This document shows, piece by piece, positions 15,364 through 23,629 of a stretch of DNA of 40,773 nt. The stretch comes from Hyphomicrobiales bacterium. GTDB taxonomy: Bacteria > Pseudomonadota > Alphaproteobacteria > Rhizobiales > Rhodomicrobiaceae. The first letter of the stretch is position 1. Each line of letters opens with the position of its first letter. The notes below the pieces were generated by a model, which was given only the letters and a program-made list of their open reading frames with translations, was not told where the DNA came from and did no database searches. The stretch is from positions 4,755 to 45,527 of the forward strand of contig PMBZ01000071.1 of the NCBI GenBank assembly GCA_003153975.1. The letters run 5' to 3'. The position numbers were made by a program, and so were the translations under genes.

Positions 15364-16998
15364 ATGCAGGTGGCAGCTGGCGATCAACTGGAACGGCTCT
15401 GGTCGAACCTGAGCAGTCTCGGGGCGCAACGTCTTGCCGCGCTCGCTACCGTCGGCATAGCCATTTTCGTGTTCGTCGGTTTTGGCAGCTACTATCTCAG
15501 CAGGCCCGATTACGAAGTGCTCTATGTTGGCCTTTCCCCTACGGACGTGGCGCGGGTCGGGGCGGTGCTGCACGAGGCGGGCATCCTTTTCGACGCGAAC
15601 GCGGAGAGCACCAAGGTTCTCGTGAAGCACGGTGAGGCAGCCAGAGCCAGATGGATATTGGCGGAGAGAGGCCTGCCGAGCAGCACCACGGCGGGTTATG
15701 AGCTTTTCGATAAGCTGGGCTCGATGGGGCTGACTTCGTTCATGCAAAATGTGACGCGGGTGCGGGCCTTGGAGGGCGAGATAGCGCGGACAATCCAGGC
15801 CATGAAGGGGGTAAGGGCGGCACGCGTGCACCTTGTGCTTGGCGATCCTGGTTCGTTCCGGCAGGCGCCGCAAACTCCCTCGGCCTCGGTTGTCGTGCGG
15901 GCCGACGCCGCCCAATTGCCCTCGGCCGCCGCCATCCGCCAGCTCGTGTCCTCCGCCGTGCCGGGCTTGTCTCCAGAGCATGTGTCCGTGCTCAGCACCG
16001 ACGGAAGCATCCTGGCGGCCGGCAGTGAAGGCGGCTCGGTCGCATCGGGAAAGATGCTCGATCTTGAGAAGCAGGTTGGCCGGGAAATCAATGAAAATAT
16101 TCGAAAAACGCTGGCACCGTTTTTGGGGTACGGCAATTTCGAGGCGAGCGTTTCCACGCGGTTGAACCTGGACAAGAAGCAGACCAACGAGACGGCCTTC
16201 GATCCTGACTCGCAAGTGGCGCGCTCAACCAGGGTAACAAAAGAAACCAAGAACTCTCAAAATGAGAACGGCAAATGGAATGTCAGCGTCGAGCAGAACA
16301 TTCCCAACGCCGAAGCCGGTGCCGCCAAGCCCCAGAATCAATCGCGCCGGAGCGAAGAACGGAAAGATGAAGCCACGAATTTTGAGGTAAGCTCGAAAAC
16401 CACGTCCACGATAAGCGACGGTTACCGCATCGAAAATATCACGGTGGCGGTTGTGGTTAATCGCAAGCACCTCGTTTCGGCCGCCGCGGACAAGAATTCC
16501 GGCATGCCGGTGGACGAGCAGATCCGGTCCGTGGAGAAGCTCGTAGCCTCGGCTGCCGGGCTTGTTCCCGCGCGCGGCGATAAGGTCACGGTGGCTGCCG
16601 TCGATTTCGCCGCCGGGCACGAGCTTGAGCCGTTGCCTGGCCCTTCCCTCATGGATCAGATTGCAAGTCAGACAGGGAGCTACGTCGTGGGAGTCGCCAT
16701 TCTTCTATCGACGATCATCTTCATTTCGCTGGGCCTGCGCCCGGCGCTTCGCCTCGTGCTTGAGACCAAGCACCCGCCATTCGAGCTGGCAGCGCCGAAA
16801 CTCGCGGAAGAAGGCAAGCCGCCGCTTTCGATCGAGGCGGCGGCCGCCGCATTGCCGCAGTTGCAGGCGCCAGGCGAGGTACTGGCAGCCGCCGCGGCCG
16901 CCAGGAAGCAGTCGCTCATCAAGCAGGTTGAAAAAGCGTTCACGGAAAACGAGCAGCAGGCAGTCGAGATTTTAAAAGAGTGGATCAAAGAGACATAG
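15364..16998 (+). CDS. fliF: Flagellar MS-ring protein FliF
   Basis: Builds the inner-membrane MS ring on which rod, switch and export gate assemble. From the ATG at 15364 the product is 544 residues, normal for the family. It has a first membrane helix at about 24-46, then SRPDYEVLYVGLSPTDVARV, TTAGYELFDKLGSMGLTSF, NVTRVRALEGEIARTIQAMK and GVRAARVHLV. The Ser/Asn/Lys-rich linker of the S-ring domain and a second membrane helix near residue 440 (SYVVGVAILLSTIIFISLGL) follow. The C-terminal tail binds FliG; fliG itself does not follow. The track start (TTG 15238) adds 42 residues not typical of FliF, and no start has a strong ribosome site. Confidence 0.95.
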   Translation: MQVAAGDQLERLWSNLSSLGAQRLAALATVGIAIFVFVGFGSYYLSRPDYEVLYVGLSPTDVARVGAVLHEAGILFDANAESTKVLVKHGEAARARWILAERGLPSSTTAGYELFDKLGSMGLTSFMQNVTRVRALEGEIARTIQAMKGVRAARVHLVLGDPGSFRQAPQTPSASVVVRADAAQLPSAAAIRQLVSSAVPGLSPEHVSVLSTDGSILAAGSEGGSVASGKMLDLEKQVGREINENIRKTLAPFLGYGNFEASVSTRLNLDKKQTNETAFDPDSQVARSTRVTKETKNSQNENGKWNVSVEQNIPNAEAGAAKPQNQSRRSEERKDEATNFEVSSKTTSTISDGYRIENITVAVVVNRKHLVSAAADKNSGMPVDEQIRSVEKLVASAAGLVPARGDKVTVAAVDFAAGHELEPLPGPSLMDQIASQTGSYVVGVAILLSTIIFISLGLRPALRLVLETKHPPFELAAPKLAEEGKPPLSIEAAAAALPQLQAPGEVLAAAAAARKQSLIKQVEKAFTENEQQAVEILKEWIKET

Positions 16999-16999
16999 C

Positions 17000-17602
17000 A
17001 TGGCAGGCGTCCCCCTTATCTCCTTCCTTGAACGCAAGCACCGCGAACTCACGGGAGCTTCCGCCATCCCGACGGCAGAGGACATCCAGACCACCACCGA
17101 AATCTGGTACGAGAAGGGCTTCAGGGAGGGCACCGAGCATGTCAAAGCCTCCTGCGATGCCAAACTGGAGGTCAAGGAGCAGGAGTGCAAGGCCTGGATA
17201 GAGAGCGCGAGAACGGTCTGGGCGGAAGCCGAAGGCGCCCGGCTGGCCCAGCAGCTCGCCGATGCGGAGGCAAGCATCAAGACGGATATCTCAAACGCGG
17301 TTGCACGCATACTCGGACCGCTGGCCGCCCAGAAGCTTGTTGATGAAGCTTTAGCTCAACTTGCTCATGAAATCGATAAGCTCCTTTCATCCGAAGATGC
17401 GATACATCTTAAGATCTCAGGTCCTGCCGATCTTGTGTTCGAGTTACGCAAGAGCATCCCTTCGAATGCGATCGTAACGGTGATGGCTGGGGAAAGGCCT
17501 GAAGTAACGGTCACAGCGAACAAGACTGTGATCGAGACGAAGTTGAGCGAATGGCTAGAGCGTATACGGGTAGATAGCCGTGTCCAAGAACTTGAACCCT
17601 AA
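17000..17602 (+). CDS. fliH: Flagellar assembly protein FliH
   Basis: The 200-residue product starts two bases after fliF. It has IWYEKGFREGTEHVKASCDA, a helical charged middle with a heptad-like KLEVKEQECKAWIESARTVW, and a C-terminal alpha/beta part (IHLKISGPADLVFELRKSIP). This fits a divergent FliH, the regulator that holds the FliI ATPase and docks it to FliN. Overall similarity cannot be judged by eye, but gene position and architecture support it. It overlaps the motB start by 23 bases. Confidence 0.75.
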   Translation: MAGVPLISFLERKHRELTGASAIPTAEDIQTTTEIWYEKGFREGTEHVKASCDAKLEVKEQECKAWIESARTVWAEAEGARLAQQLADAEASIKTDISNAVARILGPLAAQKLVDEALAQLAHEIDKLLSSEDAIHLKISGPADLVFELRKSIPSNAIVTVMAGERPEVTVTANKTVIETKLSEWLERIRVDSRVQELEP

Positions 17603-18791
17603 GGATCTGAAGCACGTTGCCCCTATCGTTAAGAAAAAGCTGCACCCTGAGGAAGCCGGTCATCACGGGGGTGTGTGGAAAATAGCTTACGCCGACTTCA
17701 TGACGGCGATGATGACATTTTTCCTCGTGATGTGGCTCATCAACTCCGCCTCCAAGGAAAAGATTATCCAGTTAGCCAATTACTTTAATCCGGTAAAGCT
17801 GAGCGATCGCGTCCCCACCACGAAGGGTGTTCACGAAAATCAGAAGAGTGGGCCGGAGGCCGAGAACGCGACCGACGAAAATAAACAAAAGGAAAAAGAA
17901 AATATAAAGGCGAAGGAAAAGGAAAGCGCAAAACAAGCCGCGAAATCCAATAATAACAACGACAATTCCGCGCGCAAGGCCGACGAAGAAAATCTGTTCC
18001 GCAATCCATTCGGTGTGCTCACGCAGCTCGCTTCCCAGGCGGATGGAGCGATGGCAGCGGTGTCGGCCCAGTCCAAGCAGGACAAGCTCGATTCCGGCGG
18101 CTCATCCCACGACCCATTTGTTACAGACCCGATCATGAGCCAGATCGTCAGCCGGACCGCAGGCGCGGGTGAGCGCTTGGGACAGGCCCGGGACGCTGGA
18201 GGCGGCGCGGCGGCCTCTCAAAAGGCGGACGCTTCCGCCCATCCGGAAGAAAAAGCCGCGGATGCAAAGACAAACCCAGGCCTTGCGGAAAAACAAGAGA
18301 AAGATAAGCAAGGAAAGGCGGAAGGGCAGGAGAAGGCTGCTCAGTTAGAAAAGGAGCTGGCCCATCTGGCTGGGGCACTGCCGCAGTCGTTCCGGCCGAA
18401 CATAGCAACAAGAGCGACGGCCGAAGGCATCGTCATCAGCCTGACCGATGACACCAATTTCAACATGTTCAGGATTTCCTCGTCGGAGCCCTCTCCTCAA
18501 CTTGTGATTTTTCTTGAGAAGGCGGGAGGGCTTATCAATAAATATCCCGGCAGGATCGTAATCAGAGGGCATACGGATGGCCGCCCTTACGCCGGAGACC
18601 AGTACGGCAACTGGCGTCTGTCCGTCAATCGCGCCACCATGACCTATTACATGCTGTTGAGGGGAAAGGTCGACGACGGCAGGTTTCTTGCGCTCGAAGG
18701 CTACGCGGACCGCAGCCTCAAGAACAAGGGAGACGCCCTGGCTGGAGAAAACCGCCGCATCGAGATTCTCATCAAGGCCCCGGAGGCGTGA
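17580..18791 (+). CDS. motB: Flagellar stator protein MotB
   Basis: Peptidoglycan-anchored stator subunit. The GTG start at 17580 lies inside the fliH end. The 403-residue product has a positively charged N-terminus and a single membrane helix with the proton-carrying Asp39 in IAYADFMTAMMTFFLVMWLI. A long hydrophilic Lys/Glu/Asn-rich linker follows (about 85-260). The OmpA-type domain has VISLTDDTNFNMFRIS, the peptidoglycan-binding IRGHTDGRPY, and NRRIEILI near the end. The linker is longer than in E. coli MotB (308 residues), as in rhizobial MotB. It shares TGATG-type overlap with motC. Confidence 0.96.
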   Translation: MSKNLNPKDLKHVAPIVKKKLHPEEAGHHGGVWKIAYADFMTAMMTFFLVMWLINSASKEKIIQLANYFNPVKLSDRVPTTKGVHENQKSGPEAENATDENKQKEKENIKAKEKESAKQAAKSNNNNDNSARKADEENLFRNPFGVLTQLASQADGAMAAVSAQSKQDKLDSGGSSHDPFVTDPIMSQIVSRTAGAGERLGQARDAGGGAAASQKADASAHPEEKAADAKTNPGLAEKQEKDKQGKAEGQEKAAQLEKELAHLAGALPQSFRPNIATRATAEGIVISLTDDTNFNMFRISSSEPSPQLVIFLEKAGGLINKYPGRIVIRGHTDGRPYAGDQYGNWRLSVNRATMTYYMLLRGKVDDGRFLALEGYADRSLKNKGDALAGENRRIEILIKAPEA

Positions 18792-19978
18792 TGAACTGGA
18801 TGCGGACGGCGATGGCGGCTTTTGCGGCCTTGTGTTTGCCGCTCCAGGCCGCGTTCGCTGCTGAAACGGCCGAAACGGAGGAGACGCTGATTAAGCAAAT
18901 TCGTGCAGCCGCGCAGCAATACGACGGTATTGCGGACCGGGGCGTGTCCCAGGCGCCCGATCTGACGCAGGTTCGCGACTTGTACTTAAGGATTCTGAAG
19001 CAGGCCGCCGCGTCCGGAAGTCACAGCCAGACCATGAGAGAGATGGCTGAGGTCTACGTTCTTAGCGGAGGTGAGCCCGGAATATTGGCGAATTGGAAGG
19101 AAGGGCTCGATCCGGGCAGCACGGAGGGCAAAATTTTCGAGGGCGTCCTAGCTTATGGCGAGGGGAAGACCATGGACGCCGAAACGAAATTGCTCCGTTT
19201 CGACCCGGTAAGCATGACACCATGGCGCGGAGGGCATTTGGCCCTCGCCCAGGCGCTCCTTACCGTCCGGACCGACGCGAAACGCGCGTTTCACTATTTG
19301 AGTATCGCGGCGCTGTTGCTTCCCGGCACGCTTGTCGAAGAAGCCGCCTTGCGGCAGAGCGCCATTCTCGCGGCCAGGACAGCCGGCGCGGCCGAGTTCT
19401 CCACCGCGATCACCGCCTATTTCCGCCGCTTTCCCAGGTCGGCCTACCTGCCTGGCTTCGAGGGGCAGGCGGTGTTCTATATCGTCCGCTTCGGGGACAA
19501 GGATGGGTCGCGCATTTTGCAAGATCTGCTTTACGCGCTGCCCGAAGGATGGGGCCGGTGCTTGTCTTGCTTTCTTACCACCATCGCTGAGCAAGCCCTT
19601 CTGACAGGCAAAATCGAACTGGCCGGAAACGCTTCGGCTGCCGCCATGCCGCTTGCCGCCAGCGATAGCCGGGAGCGGCAGCGCCTCCTGATTTATTCAG
19701 GCGCCGCTATGTTTCTCGGCGGAAAGTTTCAAGATGGATTGGCGTCGTTGAACTCCGTTCAGCCGGCGAAGCTCAGCGAAAACGACCGGAGCCTGCTCGA
19801 TGCTACGCTTGCCGTTACAGACAAGGTTCGGAAAACCCCGGTGCTGTTAAGTCAAGCTGAGCGCAGCGCCGCCCTCCGCCCGGTGAAGGGAAATCGCGCT
19901 TTCCCTGTCAGTGGCCCAGAAGAAGCCGCGAGGCGCGCACTCGCGGCTGCCGAAACAACTTTGAACAGTGCACAGTGA
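18788..19978 (+). CDS. motC: MotC-like periplasmic motility protein
   Basis: The 396-residue product has a signal peptide (AAFAALCLPLQAAFA) and a mostly helical, TPR-like body (LRDLYLRILKQ-type helices, GEGKTMDAETKLLRFDPVSM, PWRGGHLALAQALL). This and its position directly behind motB and before fliK match MotC of Rhizobiales, a periplasmic protein needed for torque and thought to act with MotB. A MotE-like chaperone is encoded upstream, completing the MotA/B/C/E set. It overlaps motB by four bases and the fliK start by one. Confidence 0.85.
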   Translation: MMNWMRTAMAAFAALCLPLQAAFAAETAETEETLIKQIRAAAQQYDGIADRGVSQAPDLTQVRDLYLRILKQAAASGSHSQTMREMAEVYVLSGGEPGILANWKEGLDPGSTEGKIFEGVLAYGEGKTMDAETKLLRFDPVSMTPWRGGHLALAQALLTVRTDAKRAFHYLSIAALLLPGTLVEEAALRQSAILAARTAGAAEFSTAITAYFRRFPRSAYLPGFEGQAVFYIVRFGDKDGSRILQDLLYALPEGWGRCLSCFLTTIAEQALLTGKIELAGNASAAAMPLAASDSRERQRLLIYSGAAMFLGGKFQDGLASLNSVQPAKLSENDRSLLDATLAVTDKVRKTPVLLSQAERSAALRPVKGNRAFPVSGPEEAARRALAAAETTLNSAQ

Positions 19979-21726
19979 TGGTACCGACCCAACAACTCTC
20001 GTCTTCCTCAAGTGCAGCGCAGCTTGCGCCGTCCGCGGGTAAAATTTCGCAGAAACAGGCGGGGGACGATGAAGCTTTCGCCAGCCTGTTGGGAATGAAT
20101 AATGGAAACGCAACGGAGGCAGGCCCGGACAGCTCGACAGCCTCCGCCGGCGTTGCACAGCCACCAGCGTGGTCTCCCAGCAATGGGCAGCAGACAAAGC
20201 CGTCCGCGGATGACGGCACTGGCCAGCCTTCCGGCACATCCGGCACGGGGGAGGCTACAGCGCCGGCGGTGGAAGCGCAGCCTCCTGTAGCTAGGCGCGC
20301 CTCGCTCCCAGCAAGCGATCTTGCCTTCCTCTCGCGCTCCTTTTACGCGATCGGCACCCCCCCCGGCGCCGCTCCGGTCCGGGTAGCGGCAGGGACAAGC
20401 GCCAAAACGGGGACAAGCGCCGATACCAAGAATGCCAAGGAAGCCAGTGGTGACCCCTCCCAGGCAGCCACCCCGGCTGCCACCCAAATAGACGTTGGCG
20501 CAAACGGCAGCCTCGCCGTTCTCGCAGCGCAAATCCAAAACGCGCCGGCGCCTCAGACTGCGGTGGAGCAGGGACAGGGCGCGGAACAGGCATTAATCGC
20601 GGGCGCGGCCGGTGGCGGCTCTGGCGCGGGGCGCGCAGGCTCCAGGGGCAGTGCAAATACCCAAGCTTTGCCGCAGGCCTCCGGATTCGTGTCGGGAGGG
20701 GACATCAAAGGCATGCCAGACACTGGCAGCAGCGGACAGGGGCAGGCCATGCCGGCGGACGGCACGCCACCCGCGGCCGCCACACTCTCCAACGCCGCAA
20801 GCGGCTTCCAGTCCGCGGGGGGCGCGCCCTCGAAGCCGGCGGCCGATGCTGCCGCGCAGGGCGTGACCGTCACGGACGTCCGCACGTATCTCGCTCCGGA
20901 GAGGCAGACTGCCAAACTTCAAGTGCAGGAAGGCGCGTCCGGCGCAGGCTCCTCTCTGCCCACCGATCTTCATGCCGTGCCAGCGGCAGCATCCAGCACG
21001 GGCCAAGCTGGCCAGCCGGCAACGGTAACCGGGAGCACGGGTTCTCATCGCGACCCTTCCGGCGGAGACACGCCGGCATCGCCGCAAACGGTCAAGCCGG
21101 CGGTGCAGTCCTCTGAAACAGACACCGCAACTGGCACCGCGCCCACGGCGTCTCTTTCCAGTCAAACGGCGTCTCCCGCCGGCCAAGCCGCGCCGCCTCC
21201 AGCGCAGCAAATATTCAACGCCATCCAATCCGCGATGTCAGAAGCGGCCAGCGCCCAGCCGGCGGCCCAGACGGGCAATCCATCCATTCCGTCCGGCTAC
21301 CAGCCTCTGAAAACCATTACCATCGCGTTGCAACCAGACGGCCTTGGCACGGTTGCCATACAGCTTTCCCTGAGGAGCAGCCATCTCGGTGTGCGCGTCG
21401 AGGCAAGTGAGGCTGGCACCGCTCAGCTCCTCCGGCAGCATGACGGCGACCTGACCGCGCTCTTGCAATCGGCTGGCTACGCCGTGAGCAGCATCGCCGT
21501 TCACGCAGCCCCGCAACAGGCGCCGGCGGAAGGCGCGGCACAGCAGGCTGGGACTGGCGGTCAGGGCGGATTCAACCCCTCGAACCCAGAGGGCCGCGGG
21601 ACTGGCGGAGGCAGCTCGGGCACTCAGGGCGAAGGCCAGCGCCAGCCCGGCAGCCGTAACGAACAGAGGGAGGGGGGATATGGGCGCCCTGATACGGCTA
21701 ATAGCGATAAGTCTCTCTATGTTTAG
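19978..21726 (+). CDS. fliK: Flagellar hook-length control protein FliK
   Basis: The ATG at 19978 overlaps the motC stop (the track uses GTG at 19975). The 582-residue product is mostly a low-complexity Ala/Gly/Ser/Thr/Gln/Pro-rich ruler (about 1-430) with few aromatic residues. The conserved Flg_hook domain follows: PLKTITIALQPDGLGTVAIQ, then LSLRSSHLGVRVEASEAGTA and LLRQHDGDLTALLQSAGY. FliK is secreted, measures hook length and triggers the FlhB specificity switch. The C-terminal tail is Gly-rich. The last 47 bases overlap the SLT gene. Confidence 0.92.
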   Translation: MVPTQQLSSSSSAAQLAPSAGKISQKQAGDDEAFASLLGMNNGNATEAGPDSSTASAGVAQPPAWSPSNGQQTKPSADDGTGQPSGTSGTGEATAPAVEAQPPVARRASLPASDLAFLSRSFYAIGTPPGAAPVRVAAGTSAKTGTSADTKNAKEASGDPSQAATPAATQIDVGANGSLAVLAAQIQNAPAPQTAVEQGQGAEQALIAGAAGGGSGAGRAGSRGSANTQALPQASGFVSGGDIKGMPDTGSSGQGQAMPADGTPPAAATLSNAASGFQSAGGAPSKPAADAAAQGVTVTDVRTYLAPERQTAKLQVQEGASGAGSSLPTDLHAVPAAASSTGQAGQPATVTGSTGSHRDPSGGDTPASPQTVKPAVQSSETDTATGTAPTASLSSQTASPAGQAAPPPAQQIFNAIQSAMSEAASAQPAAQTGNPSIPSGYQPLKTITIALQPDGLGTVAIQLSLRSSHLGVRVEASEAGTAQLLRQHDGDLTALLQSAGYAVSSIAVHAAPQQAPAEGAAQQAGTGGQGGFNPSNPEGRGTGGGSSGTQGEGQRQPGSRNEQREGGYGRPDTANSDKSLYV

Positions 21727-22318
21727 TGCCATGCCGCCGGCACATGCTCAAGAGGTAAACCTTTGTGAGAAGGAGATGACGCAGGCTGCTGGAAAGTATA
21801 ATGTTCCGCTTGGTATCCTTTATGCTGTCGGATTGACCGAGACCGGCATCAACGGAAATCTTCACGCTTACGCGCTTAACCTCGAAGGTAATACCGTTTA
21901 CTCGCTCAACAAGGAACAAGCGATCGAGCGCTTCCATACGGCCAGGGCCGCTGGGCTTAAATTGATCGATGTGGGCTGCATGCAGCTCAACCACCACTTT
22001 CACGGCGATCGCTTTTCCTCAGTCTCCGATATGCTCGATCCTCACCGCAACGTCGACTACGCGGCCAAGTTTCTTGCCGAATTGAGAGAACGCGAGGGAA
22101 GCTGGACGCTGGCCGTTGCCCGCTACAACGCCGGAAAGAACAACGATCCGGCCCAGAAGCGCTACGTTTGCAGGGTGCTGGACCGGCTCGTGAAGAGCGG
22201 CTTCGGCGCCTGGACGGCTAAATCCTCTGCATTTTGCAGAGATGAGTTGCGAAGGGGCAATAGCGCGTCGCCGGGTGCCGCAAAACCCGGCGAAAACAGT
22301 CTCGCACAAGTTCGCTGA
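21680..22318 (+). CDS. SLT-family lytic transglycosylase, flagellar
   Basis: The 212-residue product starts inside the fliK end (47-base overlap). It has a signal peptide ending near PPAHAQ. A lysozyme-like SLT domain follows: AVGLTETG with catalytic Glu54, a YSLNKEQAIERF insertion, DVGCMQLNHHFH, LDPHRNVDYAAKFLAELRER and VARYNAGKNND. It likely opens peptidoglycan for rod passage in the periplasm. The overlap with fliK supports a flagellum-dedicated muramidase, as in rhizobial clusters. The C-terminal 30 residues are disordered. Confidence 0.88.
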   Translation: MGALIRLIAISLSMFSAMPPAHAQEVNLCEKEMTQAAGKYNVPLGILYAVGLTETGINGNLHAYALNLEGNTVYSLNKEQAIERFHTARAAGLKLIDVGCMQLNHHFHGDRFSSVSDMLDPHRNVDYAAKFLAELREREGSWTLAVARYNAGKNNDPAQKRYVCRVLDRLVKSGFGAWTAKSSAFCRDELRRGNSASPGAAKPGENSLAQVR

Positions 22319-22396
22319 GACAACCTTCACGCAGCGTTGCGACTGCAATCACTTCCCGCGTTTAGAGCTAAGGGCATTCAAGGAGCTCAAAAGCCA

Positions 22397-22783
22397 ATGG
22401 CCTCGAACCTAAAGATCCTCGTTGTCGACGATTACAATACCATGGTGCGCATCGTCCGGAAGCTTCTCAAACAAATCGGCTACGAGGACGTCGATGAAGC
22501 TTCAAATGGCGAGATGGCCTTGGGTATGATTCAGAAGACCCAATACGGGCTCATCATCTCCGATTGGAACATGGAACCCATGACGGGATTCGAACTGCTC
22601 CAGCGGGTGAGGGCGGCGGAGGCGACGGCAAAAACGCCGTTTATACTCGTGACCGCCGAATCCAGGCCGGACAACATCATCGCCGCTCAGAAATGCGGAG
22701 CGAACGAGTACCTGGTAAAGCCGTTCACGGCCCCAGTGCTTAAAGAAAAGATCGAGAAGGCACTTGCCGCGGCTGCCGCATAG
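22397..22783 (+). CDS. CheY-like response regulator, single receiver domain
   Basis: The 128-residue product is one receiver domain with no output domain. It has the acidic pair VVDDYN (residues 11-12), phosphoacceptor Asp56 in LIISDWNMEPMTG, Thr86 in LVTAES and Lys108 in LVKPF. This makes it a CheY-type switch regulator that would bind the motor. AAGGAG lies 11 bases before the ATG; the track start at 22337 is an upstream extension. No chemotaxis kinase or receptor gene is near, so the partner kinase is encoded elsewhere. Confidence 0.9.
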   Translation: MASNLKILVVDDYNTMVRIVRKLLKQIGYEDVDEASNGEMALGMIQKTQYGLIISDWNMEPMTGFELLQRVRAAEATAKTPFILVTAESRPDNIIAAQKCGANEYLVKPFTAPVLKEKIEKALAAAAA

Positions 22784-22876
22784 AAACCGCCTGCCGTTCC
22801 CGCGCAGCGGCGCGGGCTGGAGAGCATGTGAAAAAGTCTAACGGCGTACCGCTCGCAGTGCCAGCGGAGAAATGAA

Positions 22877-23599
22877 ATGCAATCAGCCTTATACGTCGGA
22901 ATATCGGCGCAGGTAGCGCTTCAGGATCGCGTTGACGTGATTGCGCAGAACGTGGCGAATGGGGACACGGCTGGCTATCGCGGCACGGAGGCCAAATTTG
23001 ACACCGTGCTTTCGAATCTGAGCGCGGACCCAGTCTCATTCGCCACCTCAAATGGCCAGATCGTCAGCCAAATGCCCGGCGCACTTTCCAAGACCGGCAA
23101 CCCGCTGGATGTGGCTGTGAAGGGAAGTGGATGGCTTTCCGTAGTAACCGCGCAGGGCCCCATATACACCCGCGACGGCCGGATGAAGATCAATCAGGGT
23201 GGCACTCTTGTTACCTTGAATGGCGCGCCGCTGCTGGATGCGGGGGGCGCGCAGATACAGCTCGATGTTAGCGGTGGCGCGCCGGATATCGGCGCGGATG
23301 GAGGGGTCAAGCAGGGCGGAAAATTAATCGGAGCCCTCGGGCTTTACTCCCTGCCTCCGGACGCCAAGCTTTCCCGTGTGGAAGGCGGCGTCGCATCCAG
23401 CGTTCCAGGAACGCCCGTTGCGGATTACAGTAAGAACGGGGTCGTCCAGGGCTTTGTGGAGCAATCCAACGTCAATCCGATCATGGAGATTACCCATCTG
23501 GTATATGCGCAGCGCGCCTTCGAAGGCGTCAGCGCCGCCATACAATCCGTCGAGACAAGCTTCAAGAATGCGATCCAGACGATCGGATCGTCGACCTGA
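22877..23599 (+). CDS. flgF: Flagellar proximal rod protein FlgF
   Basis: The 240-residue product begins with the rod signature ALQDRVDVIAQNVANGDTAG. It has the core LDVAVKGSGWLSVVTAQGPI and YTRDGRMKINQGGTLVT, and ends with FVEQSNVNPIMEITHLVYAQ before RAFEGVSAAI. It is shorter and more divergent than FlgG (8142-8945), and its pairing with fliI as flgF-fliI is typical for Rhizobiales, so FlgF is preferred. A GGAG lies about 9 bases before the ATG. Confidence 0.93.
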   Translation: MQSALYVGISAQVALQDRVDVIAQNVANGDTAGYRGTEAKFDTVLSNLSADPVSFATSNGQIVSQMPGALSKTGNPLDVAVKGSGWLSVVTAQGPIYTRDGRMKINQGGTLVTLNGAPLLDAGGAQIQLDVSGGAPDIGADGGVKQGGKLIGALGLYSLPPDAKLSRVEGGVASSVPGTPVADYSKNGVVQGFVEQSNVNPIMEITHLVYAQRAFEGVSAAIQSVETSFKNAIQTIGSST

Positions 23600-23629
23600 T
23601 GCTTGTTTTTTGCTTGAAGGCGGTTGCGA

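Noticed and set aside
15192-15635. 147-codon ORF before and over fliF
   Set aside because: Has a possible ribosome site but runs out of frame into fliF with shadow composition.
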